Origin: Agromyces sp. S2-1-8
GTDB taxonomy: Bacteria > Actinomycetota > Actinomycetes > Actinomycetales > Microbacteriaceae
Direction: 5' to 3'
DNA: 64,000 nt
NCBI RefSeq assembly: GCF_021129215.1
Contig: NZ_JAJOLP010000001.1
Location: forward strand, 372,001-436,000
Numbering within the stretch: the first letter of the stretch is position 1; each line of letters begins with the position of its first letter. The notes below the pieces were generated by a model. The model was not told the origin of the DNA, searched no databases, and was given only the letters and a program-made list of their open reading frames with translations. Made by a program: the position numbers and the translations under genes. Below, one piece after another: positions 27,462 to 35,713 of the stretch.

Positions 27462-30419
27462 TCAGCCGCGAGGTTTCGAGGGCGGCGTGGCCGGAGTCGC
27501 CCGCGCGACGCGCGGGCTCGCCACGACCGGCTCGGATGCCTCGGAGGTGCCGTGCTCATTGGTCGCCGTCACCACGACGGTGTAGTCGACGCCGTTGCGC
27601 AGGCCGCTGAGGGTCGCGGCCGGCTCCGTGGTCTCGACGACGACGGGCACCGCCTGCTTCGACTTGCCACCGGTGACCACGGGTGTCGCCGTCACGCGGT
27701 ACGAGGTGATCTCCGAGTGGCCGTCGCTCGCGGGCGCCTGCCAGGTCACCTTCGCACTGGCATCGCCGGAGACGACGGCGACAGCCTGCGGCGCGGTGGG
27801 CGCCGTCGGCTGCAGGGCCGCGAACGCCCAGTTGTCGACCTCGACGAGGTCGGTGTCGGCGTCGAGGCCGTCGGGAGCGGCGAACACGAAGAACACGTCG
27901 TGGGTGCCGCTCGCGCCGTCGACGTCGGCCGTCACCGTGGTCCACTCGCCGACCTCGCCCTCGACGGGGATCTCGGCGACGACCTGGCCGTCGGCGTCGT
28001 CGAGGCGCACCTGGATGCTCCCGCCCTCGACCAGCGGCTTGACCTCGGCCGACACCGAGGTGGCTCCTGAGCCGAAGTCGACGCCCGAGAGGCCGGCGAA
28101 GTCGCCGTCGTCGATCCGCGACAGCACCATGTTGCCGTTGCCGTTGTGCTCCGGGAACTCGGCCGAGGGGACGTCGGTCTTGGCCGTGCCGATGCCGAGC
28201 TGCCAGGCGAGGGTCTCGGCCTCGAACGTGCGGTACGGGTCGAAGGCCTCGACCTGCTCCACCCCTGCGCGGGTGCCCGTGATCGGCTTGATCGTGCCGT
28301 CGGCGTTGAACTCGAGCTTGTCGATGTGCACCGAGCGGTAGCCCTGGGTCGCACCCGGGGTGCCGAGCGCAGCGGCCCACGCCGCCCCGCGCGTCTGCGC
28401 GTGGTAGGTGAAGTACGTCTCGCCCTTGTAGGTGAACATGTCCGAGTGGTTGTTGCCGCCGTTGCCCGCCCCGAAGAACGTGCCCTGGTTCTGGAACGCG
28501 ACGCCGGCGTACTTCGCGGCGGGCAGGTCCATCGGGTCGTCCGTCATCATGTAGGCGATGGCGCCCCGAGAGGGGTACTTCCCCGGCACCTCGTTCACCT
28601 GGAAGTTCGACGAGTACGAGTAGTAGTACTTGTCGCCGTGCTTGAACATGCTCGAGGCCTCGAACATGCCGGGTCCGTCGATCTCGACCGGGTCGCCGTC
28701 GAGGGTGACCATGTCGTCCTTCAGCTTCGCCACGCGGGTCGACTTCGGGTTCTGCGGCCCCTGGATGTTCGGCGCGGTGCCGATCTGCGAGTTCCCGCCG
28801 AAGTACAGGTAGCCCTGCCCGTCGTCGTCGATGAAGACCTCGGGGTCGAAGAGCCACATGCCGGCCGGGAACCCGCCGCTCGCGATGTAGTCCTGCGAGA
28901 CGGTGTCGGGGATGATCTTCTTGCCGAGCGGGTCGGTCCACGGCCCGAGCGGCGAGCCGCCGACGACCACCGCGGTGCCGGTTCCGCTGTCGCAGAAGTA
29001 GAGGTAGACCTTGCCGTCCTTCTCGATGGCCGCCGGAGCCCAGGAGTTGCGGGCCCACGGGGCGGCGCCGCCCTCACGGGCGACCGGGACGGCGCCGTGG
29101 TCGACCCAGTTGACCATGTCGCTCGTCGACATGACGTTCAGCCGGGTGATGCCGCCGTAGCCGTTCGACTGCGTCGGCAGGCCGTTCGCGTCCTTGCTGT
29201 TGAGCTCGTACTGCTGGGTGTCGTCGGTCGAGTAGATGTAGAGCCGCCCGTTGTACACGAGGTGGTGCGGGTCTGCGCCGAACTTGTGGCCGACCAGCGG
29301 GTTGTGGTCGCCGACCGGCTTCGTCTGCACCTTCTCGAGGCTCGTGTACTCCGGAGCCGGCGGGGCATCGGCGATCTTGATCAGCGAGACGTCGTCGACC
29401 TTGAAGTCCTGCAGCGCGTTCGCTCCCCACGGCGTCTCGACGAAGAGCCAGTTCGCCGCGGCATGCTTCGCCTCCGCCGTGAACTCGCGCGAGAAGGTGC
29501 CCCACTCGCCGCGGGTGAAGCTCTGGCCGTAGTCGGCGCAGCCGTTGAAGCTCGAGGGGCAGAAGGTGAAGTTGAACTGCTGGGTGTCGTTGCCCTGCTC
29601 GTACTTCAGCTTGCCGCTCATGCGGTAGGTCGCCCCGACCTCGAGCTTGCCCGTGACGTCGGCGAACGGACCCGACTGCGTGTTGGCGCGGCCGGTGACC
29701 TGCAGGGAGTTGGCACCGCTCGCGGCATCCGTGCTGAGCGCGAGCGTGCCGCCGCGCACGCTGCTCCACCCCGTGAAGCCGTCGACGAAGCGACCGTCGG
29801 GAAGAAGATTGCCCGCGACGGCGGGCGGCTCTTCGATCGCCGGTCCTGACCCGCCCTCGGTCGTGAGCGACACGTCGTCGATGACGAACGTCTGGATGTC
29901 GGTGTTCCACGGGGTCTCGACGAAGAGGATGTCGTAGTCGGCCGAGAGGGGCGTGAACGCCTTCTCGATGGTGGTCCACTGGCCCGCCGTCACCGCCGCG
30001 GAGGCCACGACGTCGCAGCGGCTCCGCGATGCCGTGCAGAGCACGACGTTGAAGTTCTGGGATGCCCGCCCGGCGTCGAACTTGACGGCGAGGCTCAGAT
30101 CGTAGGACCTGTCGGTCTCGAGCAGGCCGGTGACCGTCGCCGCAGGGCCGGACTGGAAGCTCGTCCGTCCGCTGATGGCGAGCGCCTTCGCACCCGACTT
30201 GGCGTCGTCGCTCTCCGAGAGCGTCCCGCCGAGCGGGGCCGACCATCCGACGATGCCGGTCTCGAACGTACCGTTCTCGATGATGTCCGTCGTTGCGCCG
30301 TATGCGCCGCCTCCCACGCTGAGCACGGAGGCGACCAGGGCGCCGATGCCGAGCGTCGCGGCGAACGCCCGGGCAGGGCGGCCGCGTCCGCGGCCCGCGA
30401 GTCGTTCATGTCGTTTCAC
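27462..30419 (-). CDS. Secreted multidomain GH43 enzyme with duplicated CBMs, CBM6-like and Fn3 domains
   Basis: The protein has 985 residues; GTG 30419 has AAAGGAG 8 bases upstream. A signal peptide ends near residue 42 (SVGGGAYGA). Two similar beta-sandwich modules (about 45-190 and 200-350) each contain NGTFETG/DGRFVDG, a SQSGP/TQSGP motif and a disulphide-type C-x5-C; they look like CBM4_9-type modules. The GH43 propeller (about 360-680) has Asp383 (FGADPHHLVYNG), Asp525 (LFDPEVFIDDDG) and Glu587 (MFEASSMF). A CBM6-like module (about 690-800, FEAETLAWQ) and an Fn3 domain (about 810-890) follow. No sortase motif is seen. It probably removes arabinose or xylose from plant polysaccharide outside the cell. 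Confidence 0.88.
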   Translation of the reverse strand: MKRHERLAGRGRGRPARAFAATLGIGALVASVLSVGGGAYGATTDIIENGTFETGIVGWSAPLGGTLSESDDAKSGAKALAISGRTSFQSGPAATVTGLLETDRSYDLSLAVKFDAGRASQNFNVVLCTASRSRCDVVASAAVTAGQWTTIEKAFTPLSADYDILFVETPWNTDIQTFVIDDVSLTTEGGSGPAIEEPPAVAGNLLPDGRFVDGFTGWSSVRGGTLALSTDAASGANSLQVTGRANTQSGPFADVTGKLEVGATYRMSGKLKYEQGNDTQQFNFTFCPSSFNGCADYGQSFTRGEWGTFSREFTAEAKHAAANWLFVETPWGANALQDFKVDDVSLIKIADAPPAPEYTSLEKVQTKPVGDHNPLVGHKFGADPHHLVYNGRLYIYSTDDTQQYELNSKDANGLPTQSNGYGGITRLNVMSTSDMVNWVDHGAVPVAREGGAAPWARNSWAPAAIEKDGKVYLYFCDSGTGTAVVVGGSPLGPWTDPLGKKIIPDTVSQDYIASGGFPAGMWLFDPEVFIDDDGQGYLYFGGNSQIGTAPNIQGPQNPKSTRVAKLKDDMVTLDGDPVEIDGPGMFEASSMFKHGDKYYYSYSSNFQVNEVPGKYPSRGAIAYMMTDDPMDLPAAKYAGVAFQNQGTFFGAGNGGNNHSDMFTYKGETYFTYHAQTRGAAWAAALGTPGATQGYRSVHIDKLEFNADGTIKPITGTRAGVEQVEAFDPYRTFEAETLAWQLGIGTAKTDVPSAEFPEHNGNGNMVLSRIDDGDFAGLSGVDFGSGATSVSAEVKPLVEGGSIQVRLDDADGQVVAEIPVEGEVGEWTTVTADVDGASGTHDVFFVFAAPDGLDADTDLVEVDNWAFAALQPTAPTAPQAVAVVSGDASAKVTWQAPASDGHSEITSYRVTATPVVTGGKSKQAVPVVVETTEPAATLSGLRNGVDYTVVVTATNEHGTSEASEPVVASPRVARATPATPPSKPRG

Positions 30420-30530
30420 GTCTTGTCTCCTTTGATTCGATCGCGATGAGCTCCGCCCGCCTCGCGCTGCGGACGCCGGAACACCGGCGCGACGCAACGT
30501 CTGGACACGATGGCAGAGCTCGATGGAGCT

Positions 30531-30570
30531 GCCGGCGGCAGTCGGTTCACGTGAACCGACTGCGGCCGGC
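30531..30570. terminator. 40-base near-perfect palindrome after the CUT2 operon
   Basis: The two 20-base arms (30531-30550, 30551-30570) pair with a single mismatch at 30537/30564. The central 26 bases (30538-30563) form a perfect palindrome around CACGTG. It lies between the permease stop (30638) and the GH43 start (30419), so it may terminate the transporter operon. No T-tract follows. The core GTTCACGTGAAC also resembles the GTTCCCGGGAAC operators of the upstream cassette, so an operator role for the GH43 gene is possible. The rest of 30420-30637 shows only the GH43 ribosome site. Confidence 0.5.
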
Positions 30571-30637
30571 CCCAATCGGGCTTGTGGGTGTGCGGGGAGG
30601 CGCCGTCGACGAGATCGCCGGGAACCGAGCGCGTCGG

Positions 30638-31693
30638 CTACGTCCGCCGGCGCATGAGCACGAGGCGCTGCAGGAGCACGAACACGAGCAGGATGCCGCC
30701 GGTGATGATCGTCGTCATCTCGGGCGGGATGCCGCCGTCGCGGGTGATGAGCACGTTCATCAGCCCGAGCACGAGGGCTCCGACGACCGAGCCCAGCACG
30801 TAGCCGTAGCCGCCCGTGAGCAGTGTGCCGCCGATGACGGTCGCGGCGATCGCGTCGAGCTCCCACCCGATGCCGGTGATGTTCTGCGCGATGCCGAGGC
30901 GCGAGGTGTACACGACCGCCGAGACGCCCGCGAGCGTCCCGCTGATGACGTACACGAGCACCTTCGTGCGCGGCACCGCGAGGCCCATGAGCGACGACGA
31001 GCTCTCCGAGCCGCCGATCGCGTAGACGGTGCGGCCCGTGCGGGTGCGGTGGAGCACGAAGAACGCGACGATGACGACCAGCACGGCGATGATGACGCCC
31101 GGCGTGATGACGACGTCGTTCACCTTCTCGCCGTCGATGACCTTGAGCTGCTCGCCGAGCCAGAGGATCGGCGAGTCGTCGGCGAGCCGCTCGGGCCTCG
31201 TGCTGAGCAGCGATGCGAGGCCGCGCCCCAGGAACATCATGGCGAGCGTCGCGATGAACGGCTGCACGTTGAAGTACTGGATGAGGATGCCGCTCGCGAG
31301 GCCGAACGCGGTGCCGATGAGGATCATCAGCACGATCACGACCCACGGGTTCCATCCCGCGTTCGAGAGCATGACGCCTGCGACGCTCGACAGCGCGATC
31401 ACCGAGCCGACCGACAGGTCGATGCCGCCGGTGAGGATCACGAACGTCATCGCCACCGCGAGGATGATGAGGTGCGCGTTGTTGATGAGCAGGTTCGACA
31501 GGGTGTTGTACTGCACGATGCGCCCGTAGGCCACCTCGCCGTAGATCACCATGCCGATGAAGATCACGATGGCCGCGGCCGTCGGCAGCACCGACGGGTT
31601 CGACGCGACGACGCGCTTCACGCGTTCCCACAGTCGCGAGTGCGGGGATGCCTCGACCTGGGGCTCGAGGCGGGGGGACTGCAGTGCGGTCAT
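30638..31693 (-). CDS. yjfF: CUT2 sugar ABC permease, YjfF-like
   Basis: The protein has 351 residues with about 10 membrane segments. The diagnostic CUT2 segment AMTFVILTGGIDLSVGSVIALSSV is present, and GIGWELDAIAATVIGGTLLTGGYG is the second conserved region. It is the fourth gene of an SBP-ATPase-permease-permease operon and overlaps the previous permease by ATGA. The order and pairing match E. coli YtfQRT-YjfF, which imports galactofuranose; here a furanose or pentose such as arabinose is plausible by context (inference). Confidence 0.9.
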   Translation of the reverse strand: MTALQSPRLEPQVEASPHSRLWERVKRVVASNPSVLPTAAAIVIFIGMVIYGEVAYGRIVQYNTLSNLLINNAHLIILAVAMTFVILTGGIDLSVGSVIALSSVAGVMLSNAGWNPWVVIVLMILIGTAFGLASGILIQYFNVQPFIATLAMMFLGRGLASLLSTRPERLADDSPILWLGEQLKVIDGEKVNDVVITPGVIIAVLVVIVAFFVLHRTRTGRTVYAIGGSESSSSLMGLAVPRTKVLVYVISGTLAGVSAVVYTSRLGIAQNITGIGWELDAIAATVIGGTLLTGGYGYVLGSVVGALVLGLMNVLITRDGGIPPEMTTIITGGILLVFVLLQRLVLMRRRT

Positions 31694-32775
31694 GCCGACA
31701 CCTCTTCTCTCGCGGCGACGGCGTTCGGAACGGGTCGCTCCTTCGGAGGCTTCCGACGCTGTACGAACCAGCCGCGCACCCGGTCGGACTGCAGCAGGCA
31801 GAGCACGACGATGACGATCGCCTTGAACGCCGGCGTCGCCGACGACGAGACGCCGAGGAAGACGACGGTCTTGTCGAGCGTCGCGATGAGCAGCGCGCCG
31901 ACCACTGCGCCGCCGATCGAGAACTTGCCGCCCGACAGGGACGTGCCGCCGATGACGACCGCGAGGATCGCGTCGAGCTCCATCTGGTAGCCGGTTCGCG
32001 AGACGTCCACCGTCATCACGGTGCCGACCGACATGATGCCGGCGATACCGGCGAGCACGGCGCTCAGCACGTAGACGGTCAGCAGCAGTCCGCTCGGTCG
32101 GATGCCGGCCATGCGGCTCGCCTTGGGGTTGATGCCGATCGCCTCGATCATGAGGCCGAGGGCGCTGCGGCGGACCACGAGCCCGACGAGCCCGACGATC
32201 GCGAGTGCGAGGAGGAACACCACGGGGAGGCCGACGACGAAGCCGTTCGCGAGCCAGCGGAACGGATCGTTCGTCGCCGACGTGTTCTGCCCCTCCGTGA
32301 TCACCTTCGCGATGCCCCGCCCTGCGAGCATCATGATGAGGGTCGAGATGAACGGCTGCAGGCCGATGTAGGCGACGAGCACGCCGTTCACGACGCCGAG
32401 CACGGCGCTCACGGCGAGCGCGAGCCCGATGGCGCCGAGGGCGACGCCGAGGGAACCCGACTGTCCGGCGTCCTTCATGAACACCATCGCGACCGCGCCG
32501 GAGACCGCCATCACCGATCCGACCGAGAGGTCGATGCCACCGGTGGCGATCACGAGCGACATGCCCACCGCGATCATGAGGATCGGCGCCGAGGCGCGGA
32601 GGATGTCGACGAGGTTGCCGACCAGGTTGCCGTTGTCGGGGTTGACCGAGATCGCCAGGTACGTCGGGTCCTTCATGACGTTGAGCAGCAGGAGGGCGAT
32701 GATCGCCACCACGCCCCAGAAGAACGGCTTGCGCACGAGGTCGTGCAGCCAGGTGGATCGAGCGGCGGTGCTCAT
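31690..32775 (-). CDS. ytfT: CUT2 sugar ABC permease, YtfT-like
   Basis: The protein has 361 residues; ATG 32775 overlaps the ATPase stop by ATGA. Landmarks are AVGMSLVIATGGIDLSVGSVMAVSG and YQMELDAILAVVIGGTSLSGGKFSIGG. A long first loop (DPTYLAISVNPDNGNLVGNLVDILR) is typical of YtfT. It probably pairs with the YjfF-like permease as a heterodimer. Confidence 0.9.
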   Translation of the reverse strand: MSTAARSTWLHDLVRKPFFWGVVAIIALLLLNVMKDPTYLAISVNPDNGNLVGNLVDILRASAPILMIAVGMSLVIATGGIDLSVGSVMAVSGAVAMVFMKDAGQSGSLGVALGAIGLALAVSAVLGVVNGVLVAYIGLQPFISTLIMMLAGRGIAKVITEGQNTSATNDPFRWLANGFVVGLPVVFLLALAIVGLVGLVVRRSALGLMIEAIGINPKASRMAGIRPSGLLLTVYVLSAVLAGIAGIMSVGTVMTVDVSRTGYQMELDAILAVVIGGTSLSGGKFSIGGAVVGALLIATLDKTVVFLGVSSSATPAFKAIVIVVLCLLQSDRVRGWFVQRRKPPKERPVPNAVAAREEVSA

Positions 32776-34400
32776 GAGTGTTCCTCCGTCAGCTCGGGCA
32801 GTTGCCCGTCGTCGGTCGAGGCGGTCGGGTGCGCGTCGTCCTCGGCATCGATGATGCCACTGCGAGCGGCGGCGTCGACCCCGTGCGCGGCGATGACGTC
32901 GACGACCTGTTGCGCCGTCACGTCGGGGCCGTTCACGATCTCGCCGATCTTCTGGTGATCCTTCAGGACCACGATGCGTTCGCTGAGTCGCACGACCTCT
33001 TCGAGCTCCGAGGAGATGAACACGACCGAGACGCCGTCTTCGGCGAGCCGGGCGACGGCCTCCTGGATCTCGGCCTTCGCGCCGACGTCGATGCCCCGCG
33101 TGGGCTCGTCGAGGATGAGCAGGTCGGGCTTCGTGGCGAGCCACCGGCCGAGCAGCACCTTCTGCTGGTTGCCGCCCGAGAGGTTCTTGATGAGGCGGTT
33201 CGGGTCGGCGGGCCGCACGTTGAGCGCGCTGACGTATCGGTCGACGATCTCGTCCTGCTCCTTGCGCGACATCGGGCGCGCCCAGCCGCGCTCGGCCTGC
33301 ACCGCGAGGATCATGTTCTCGCGGATCGTGAGATCGCCGATGATGCCCTCATCGCGCCGGTTCTCGGTCGAGAAGGCGATGCGCCTGCCGAGGCCGTCGC
33401 CGGGATTCTTGATGTCGACGTGCTCGCCCCGCAGCGTGATGGAGCCCTCGTCGAGGCGGTCCGCGCCGTAGAGCAGTCGGGCGAGCTCGGTGCGGCCCGA
33501 CCCGAGGAGGCCTGCGAACCCGACGACCTCGCCGGGGTGGATGTCGAGGTCGGTCGGTTCGATCGAACCGCGACGGCCGATCCCCTTCGCTGCGAGCAGC
33601 GGCTCCTCCGCCGCGTAGTCGCGCTCCTCGACGCGGCGGTTGCCGCCGAGAGAGGAGAGCACGTTCAGGTCCTTGCCGATCATCGTCGAGATGAGTGCGT
33701 GCCGGTCGAGCTCTCGCGCGAGGTACTCGCCCTCGTAGCGGCCGTTGCGCAGGATCGTGATGCGATCGCTGATCGCGTAGACCTGATCGAGGAAGTGCGA
33801 GACGAAGAGGATGGCGACGCCCTCGTCGCGCAGGGTCCGCATGACGCGGAACAGGCCCTCGACCTCTGCCGCATCGAGGCTCGAGGTCGGCTCGTCGAGG
33901 ATGAGGACCTTCGCCTTGATCGCCATCGCGCGGCTGATCGCGACGAGCTGCTGCATGGCGATGGACAGCGTGGAGAGGGGCTTGTGGGTGTCGAGGTGCC
34001 CGAGTCCGAGCCGGGCGAGCGCCTCGGTCGCGGCCGCGTGGGTGGCTTTCCAGTTGACGCCGAACGTGCCGCGCACCTCGTGCCCGAGCATGACGTTCTC
34101 GCCGATCGTGAGGTTGGTGACCAGGTTCACCTCCTGGTACACGGTCGAGATGCCCGCATGCTGCGCATCCGCCGTTCCGTTGAACTGGCGTTCCTGGCCG
34201 GCGACGACGATCGAACCGCCGTCGATCCGGTAGACGCCCGTGAGCGCCTTGATGAGCGTCGACTTGCCGGCGCCGTTCTCGCCCATCAGCGCATGGACTT
34301 CGCCCTGGAAGAGGCGGAAGTCGACCCCGTCCAGCGCTTTGACGCCCGGGAACTCGATCGAGATGTCGCGCATCTCGACGATGGGCAGTGCTTCAGTCAT
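32772..34400 (-). CDS. ytfR: CUT2 sugar ABC transporter ATPase, YtfR-like (two ABC domains)
   Basis: The protein has 542 residues with two fused nucleotide-binding domains. Domain 1 has a perfect Walker A (GENGAGKST, about residue 39), a degenerate signature (LSIAMQQL) and Walker B (VLILDEPTSSLD). Domain 2 has a degenerate Walker A (GLLGSGRTELA), an intact signature (LSGGNQQKVLL) and Walker B (LLILDEPTRGIDVG). This asymmetry is normal for CUT2 ATPases. The C-terminal ~45 residues are acidic and less conserved. The start ATG 34400 gives the standard N-terminus. A second ATPase of the same type lies upstream at 35714-37276. Confidence 0.93.
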   Translation of the reverse strand: MTEALPIVEMRDISIEFPGVKALDGVDFRLFQGEVHALMGENGAGKSTLIKALTGVYRIDGGSIVVAGQERQFNGTADAQHAGISTVYQEVNLVTNLTIGENVMLGHEVRGTFGVNWKATHAAATEALARLGLGHLDTHKPLSTLSIAMQQLVAISRAMAIKAKVLILDEPTSSLDAAEVEGLFRVMRTLRDEGVAILFVSHFLDQVYAISDRITILRNGRYEGEYLARELDRHALISTMIGKDLNVLSSLGGNRRVEERDYAAEEPLLAAKGIGRRGSIEPTDLDIHPGEVVGFAGLLGSGRTELARLLYGADRLDEGSITLRGEHVDIKNPGDGLGRRIAFSTENRRDEGIIGDLTIRENMILAVQAERGWARPMSRKEQDEIVDRYVSALNVRPADPNRLIKNLSGGNQQKVLLGRWLATKPDLLILDEPTRGIDVGAKAEIQEAVARLAEDGVSVVFISSELEEVVRLSERIVVLKDHQKIGEIVNGPDVTAQQVVDVIAAHGVDAAARSGIIDAEDDAHPTASTDDGQLPELTEEHS

Positions 34401-34524
34401 TACGTTCGCATCCTGTACCCGGCCGCAGCGGCCGACGTCTCGGTGGGCAGCGGTGCGGGGCCGCCATCGGGCTGACCCCGCACCGCATGTGCAGCGCGCC
34501 GAGGGAGACGGCGCCGTCGGCTGG

Positions 34525-35517
34525 TCAGTACTTGCGGTCGGCGAGCACGGCCTGGGCCGCCTCGGGCGAGTCGAACGCCTCGCTCGGCACGATGATGTAC
34601 GACTCGACCGAGTCGCCGGCGAGGGTCTTCTCCACGACGTCGAGCGCGGTCTCGCCGAACAGCGGGTTGTACTCGTGCACGTAGCTCAGCTGGCCGTTCG
34701 CGAGCGCTTCCATGGCCGCGGCGGTGCCGTCGATCGTGGCGATCTTGACGTCGACGCCGGGCTTCAGGCCGGCCTCTTCGACGGCCTGCGCAGCGCCGAG
34801 GCCCATCTCGTCGTTCTGCGCGAAGATCAGCTGGATGTCGTTGCCGTTCGCCTTGAGCAGCGTCTCGGTGACGCTCTTGCCCTCCTCGGCCGACCAGTTG
34901 GCGGTCTGCGCGGCGACCTCGACGAGCTTCGAGCCGTCGACCGAGGCGTCCCAGCCCTCGTTGCGCTCGTTCACGACGCCGACGCCGGCCGGGCCCTCGA
35001 GCGTGATGTAGTTGCCGCCGTCCGGGAACGTCTCGACCGCCCAGGCGCCGACCTCCTTCGCGACCTCGACGTTGTCCGGTGCGATGCGGGTCACGTACAG
35101 GCTCGTGTCGTCGGGCTCGATGCCGCGGTCGAGCAGGATCACGGGGATCTCGGCTTCCTGTGCGCGGGAGAGCGAGTCCTCCCAGCCGGACGCCTCGGTG
35201 GCCGAGAGCAGGATGACGTCGACGCCCTCGTCGACGAACGACGTGAACGCGTCGATCTGCGACTTCTGGTCGAGGTTGGTGGCCGGAGCGTACTTCAGGT
35301 CGAAGCCGGCGTCCTTCGTGAACGTCTCCTGGATGTTCTTCTCGTTGGCTTCGCGCCACGCCCCTTCGGGGCCGACGGCGACGAAGCCGACGGTGGTGAG
35401 GTCGTCGTCGCCGGCCTCCGCGCTGCCGCCGCCGCTCGAGCAGGCCGCGAGGCCGATGCTGATCGCGCCGACGGCCGCCAGGCCGAGGAACTTCGTGAAT
35501 CGCCTCTGAACTGACAT
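34525..35517 (-). CDS. ytfQ: CUT2 sugar-binding lipoprotein, YtfQ-like
   Basis: The protein has 330 residues; ATG 35517 has AAGGAGGA 7 bases upstream. The signal peptide with lipobox LAACS (about residues 22-26) predicts lipid anchoring. The mature part follows the ribose/galactofuranose binding fold: VGFVAVGPEGAWREANEKNIQETF, VDVILLSATEASGWEDSLSRAQEAEIPVILLDRGI and LIFAQNDEMGLGAAQAVEEAG. The GPEGAWR segment matches the YtfQ type. It is the first gene of the transporter operon, with two operators upstream. Confidence 0.92.
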   Translation of the reverse strand: MSVQRRFTKFLGLAAVGAISIGLAACSSGGGSAEAGDDDLTTVGFVAVGPEGAWREANEKNIQETFTKDAGFDLKYAPATNLDQKSQIDAFTSFVDEGVDVILLSATEASGWEDSLSRAQEAEIPVILLDRGIEPDDTSLYVTRIAPDNVEVAKEVGAWAVETFPDGGNYITLEGPAGVGVVNERNEGWDASVDGSKLVEVAAQTANWSAEEGKSVTETLLKANGNDIQLIFAQNDEMGLGAAQAVEEAGLKPGVDVKIATIDGTAAAMEALANGQLSYVHEYNPLFGETALDVVEKTLAGDSVESYIIVPSEAFDSPEAAQAVLADRKY

Positions 35518-35620
35518 GAGATCTCCTCCTTGAGACCCGGCACCGATGCGCCGGCTAGCTCCCCGCTCGCGCGGGATTTCGAGTGATTGCAGCGACGCTC
35601 GATGCGTGGCCACGCGGCGA

Positions 35621-35673
35621 TGTTACCGGGAACAGAAACGTCCGCGCAATACAAAATGTTCCCGGGAACACAA
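35621..35673 (-). promoter_or_regulatory. Tandem operators TGTT(C/A)CCGGGAACA and weak promoter of the CUT2 operon
   Basis: TGTTCCCGGGAACA (35657-35670) is a perfect 14-base palindrome. TGTTACCGGGAACA (35621-35634) is a one-mismatch copy 36 bases away. On the minus strand TTGTGT (35673-35668) and TATTGC (35651-35646), 16 bases apart, would place the perfect site in the promoter spacer. Such sites are typical of LacI-family control; the repressor encoded at 37273-38301 is the likely binder. Confidence 0.65.
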
Positions 35674-35713
35674 CGTTCTGGACACACGTCGGAAATCGAG
35701 CGGCAGGCTGGGG

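Noticed and set aside
27462-31631. GH43 reading frame extended to a 1389-residue protein
   Set aside because: Codons above 30419 run through the 40-base palindrome and antisense to nothing coding but in the shadow of the permease; GTG 30419 has a strong ribosome site and signal peptide.
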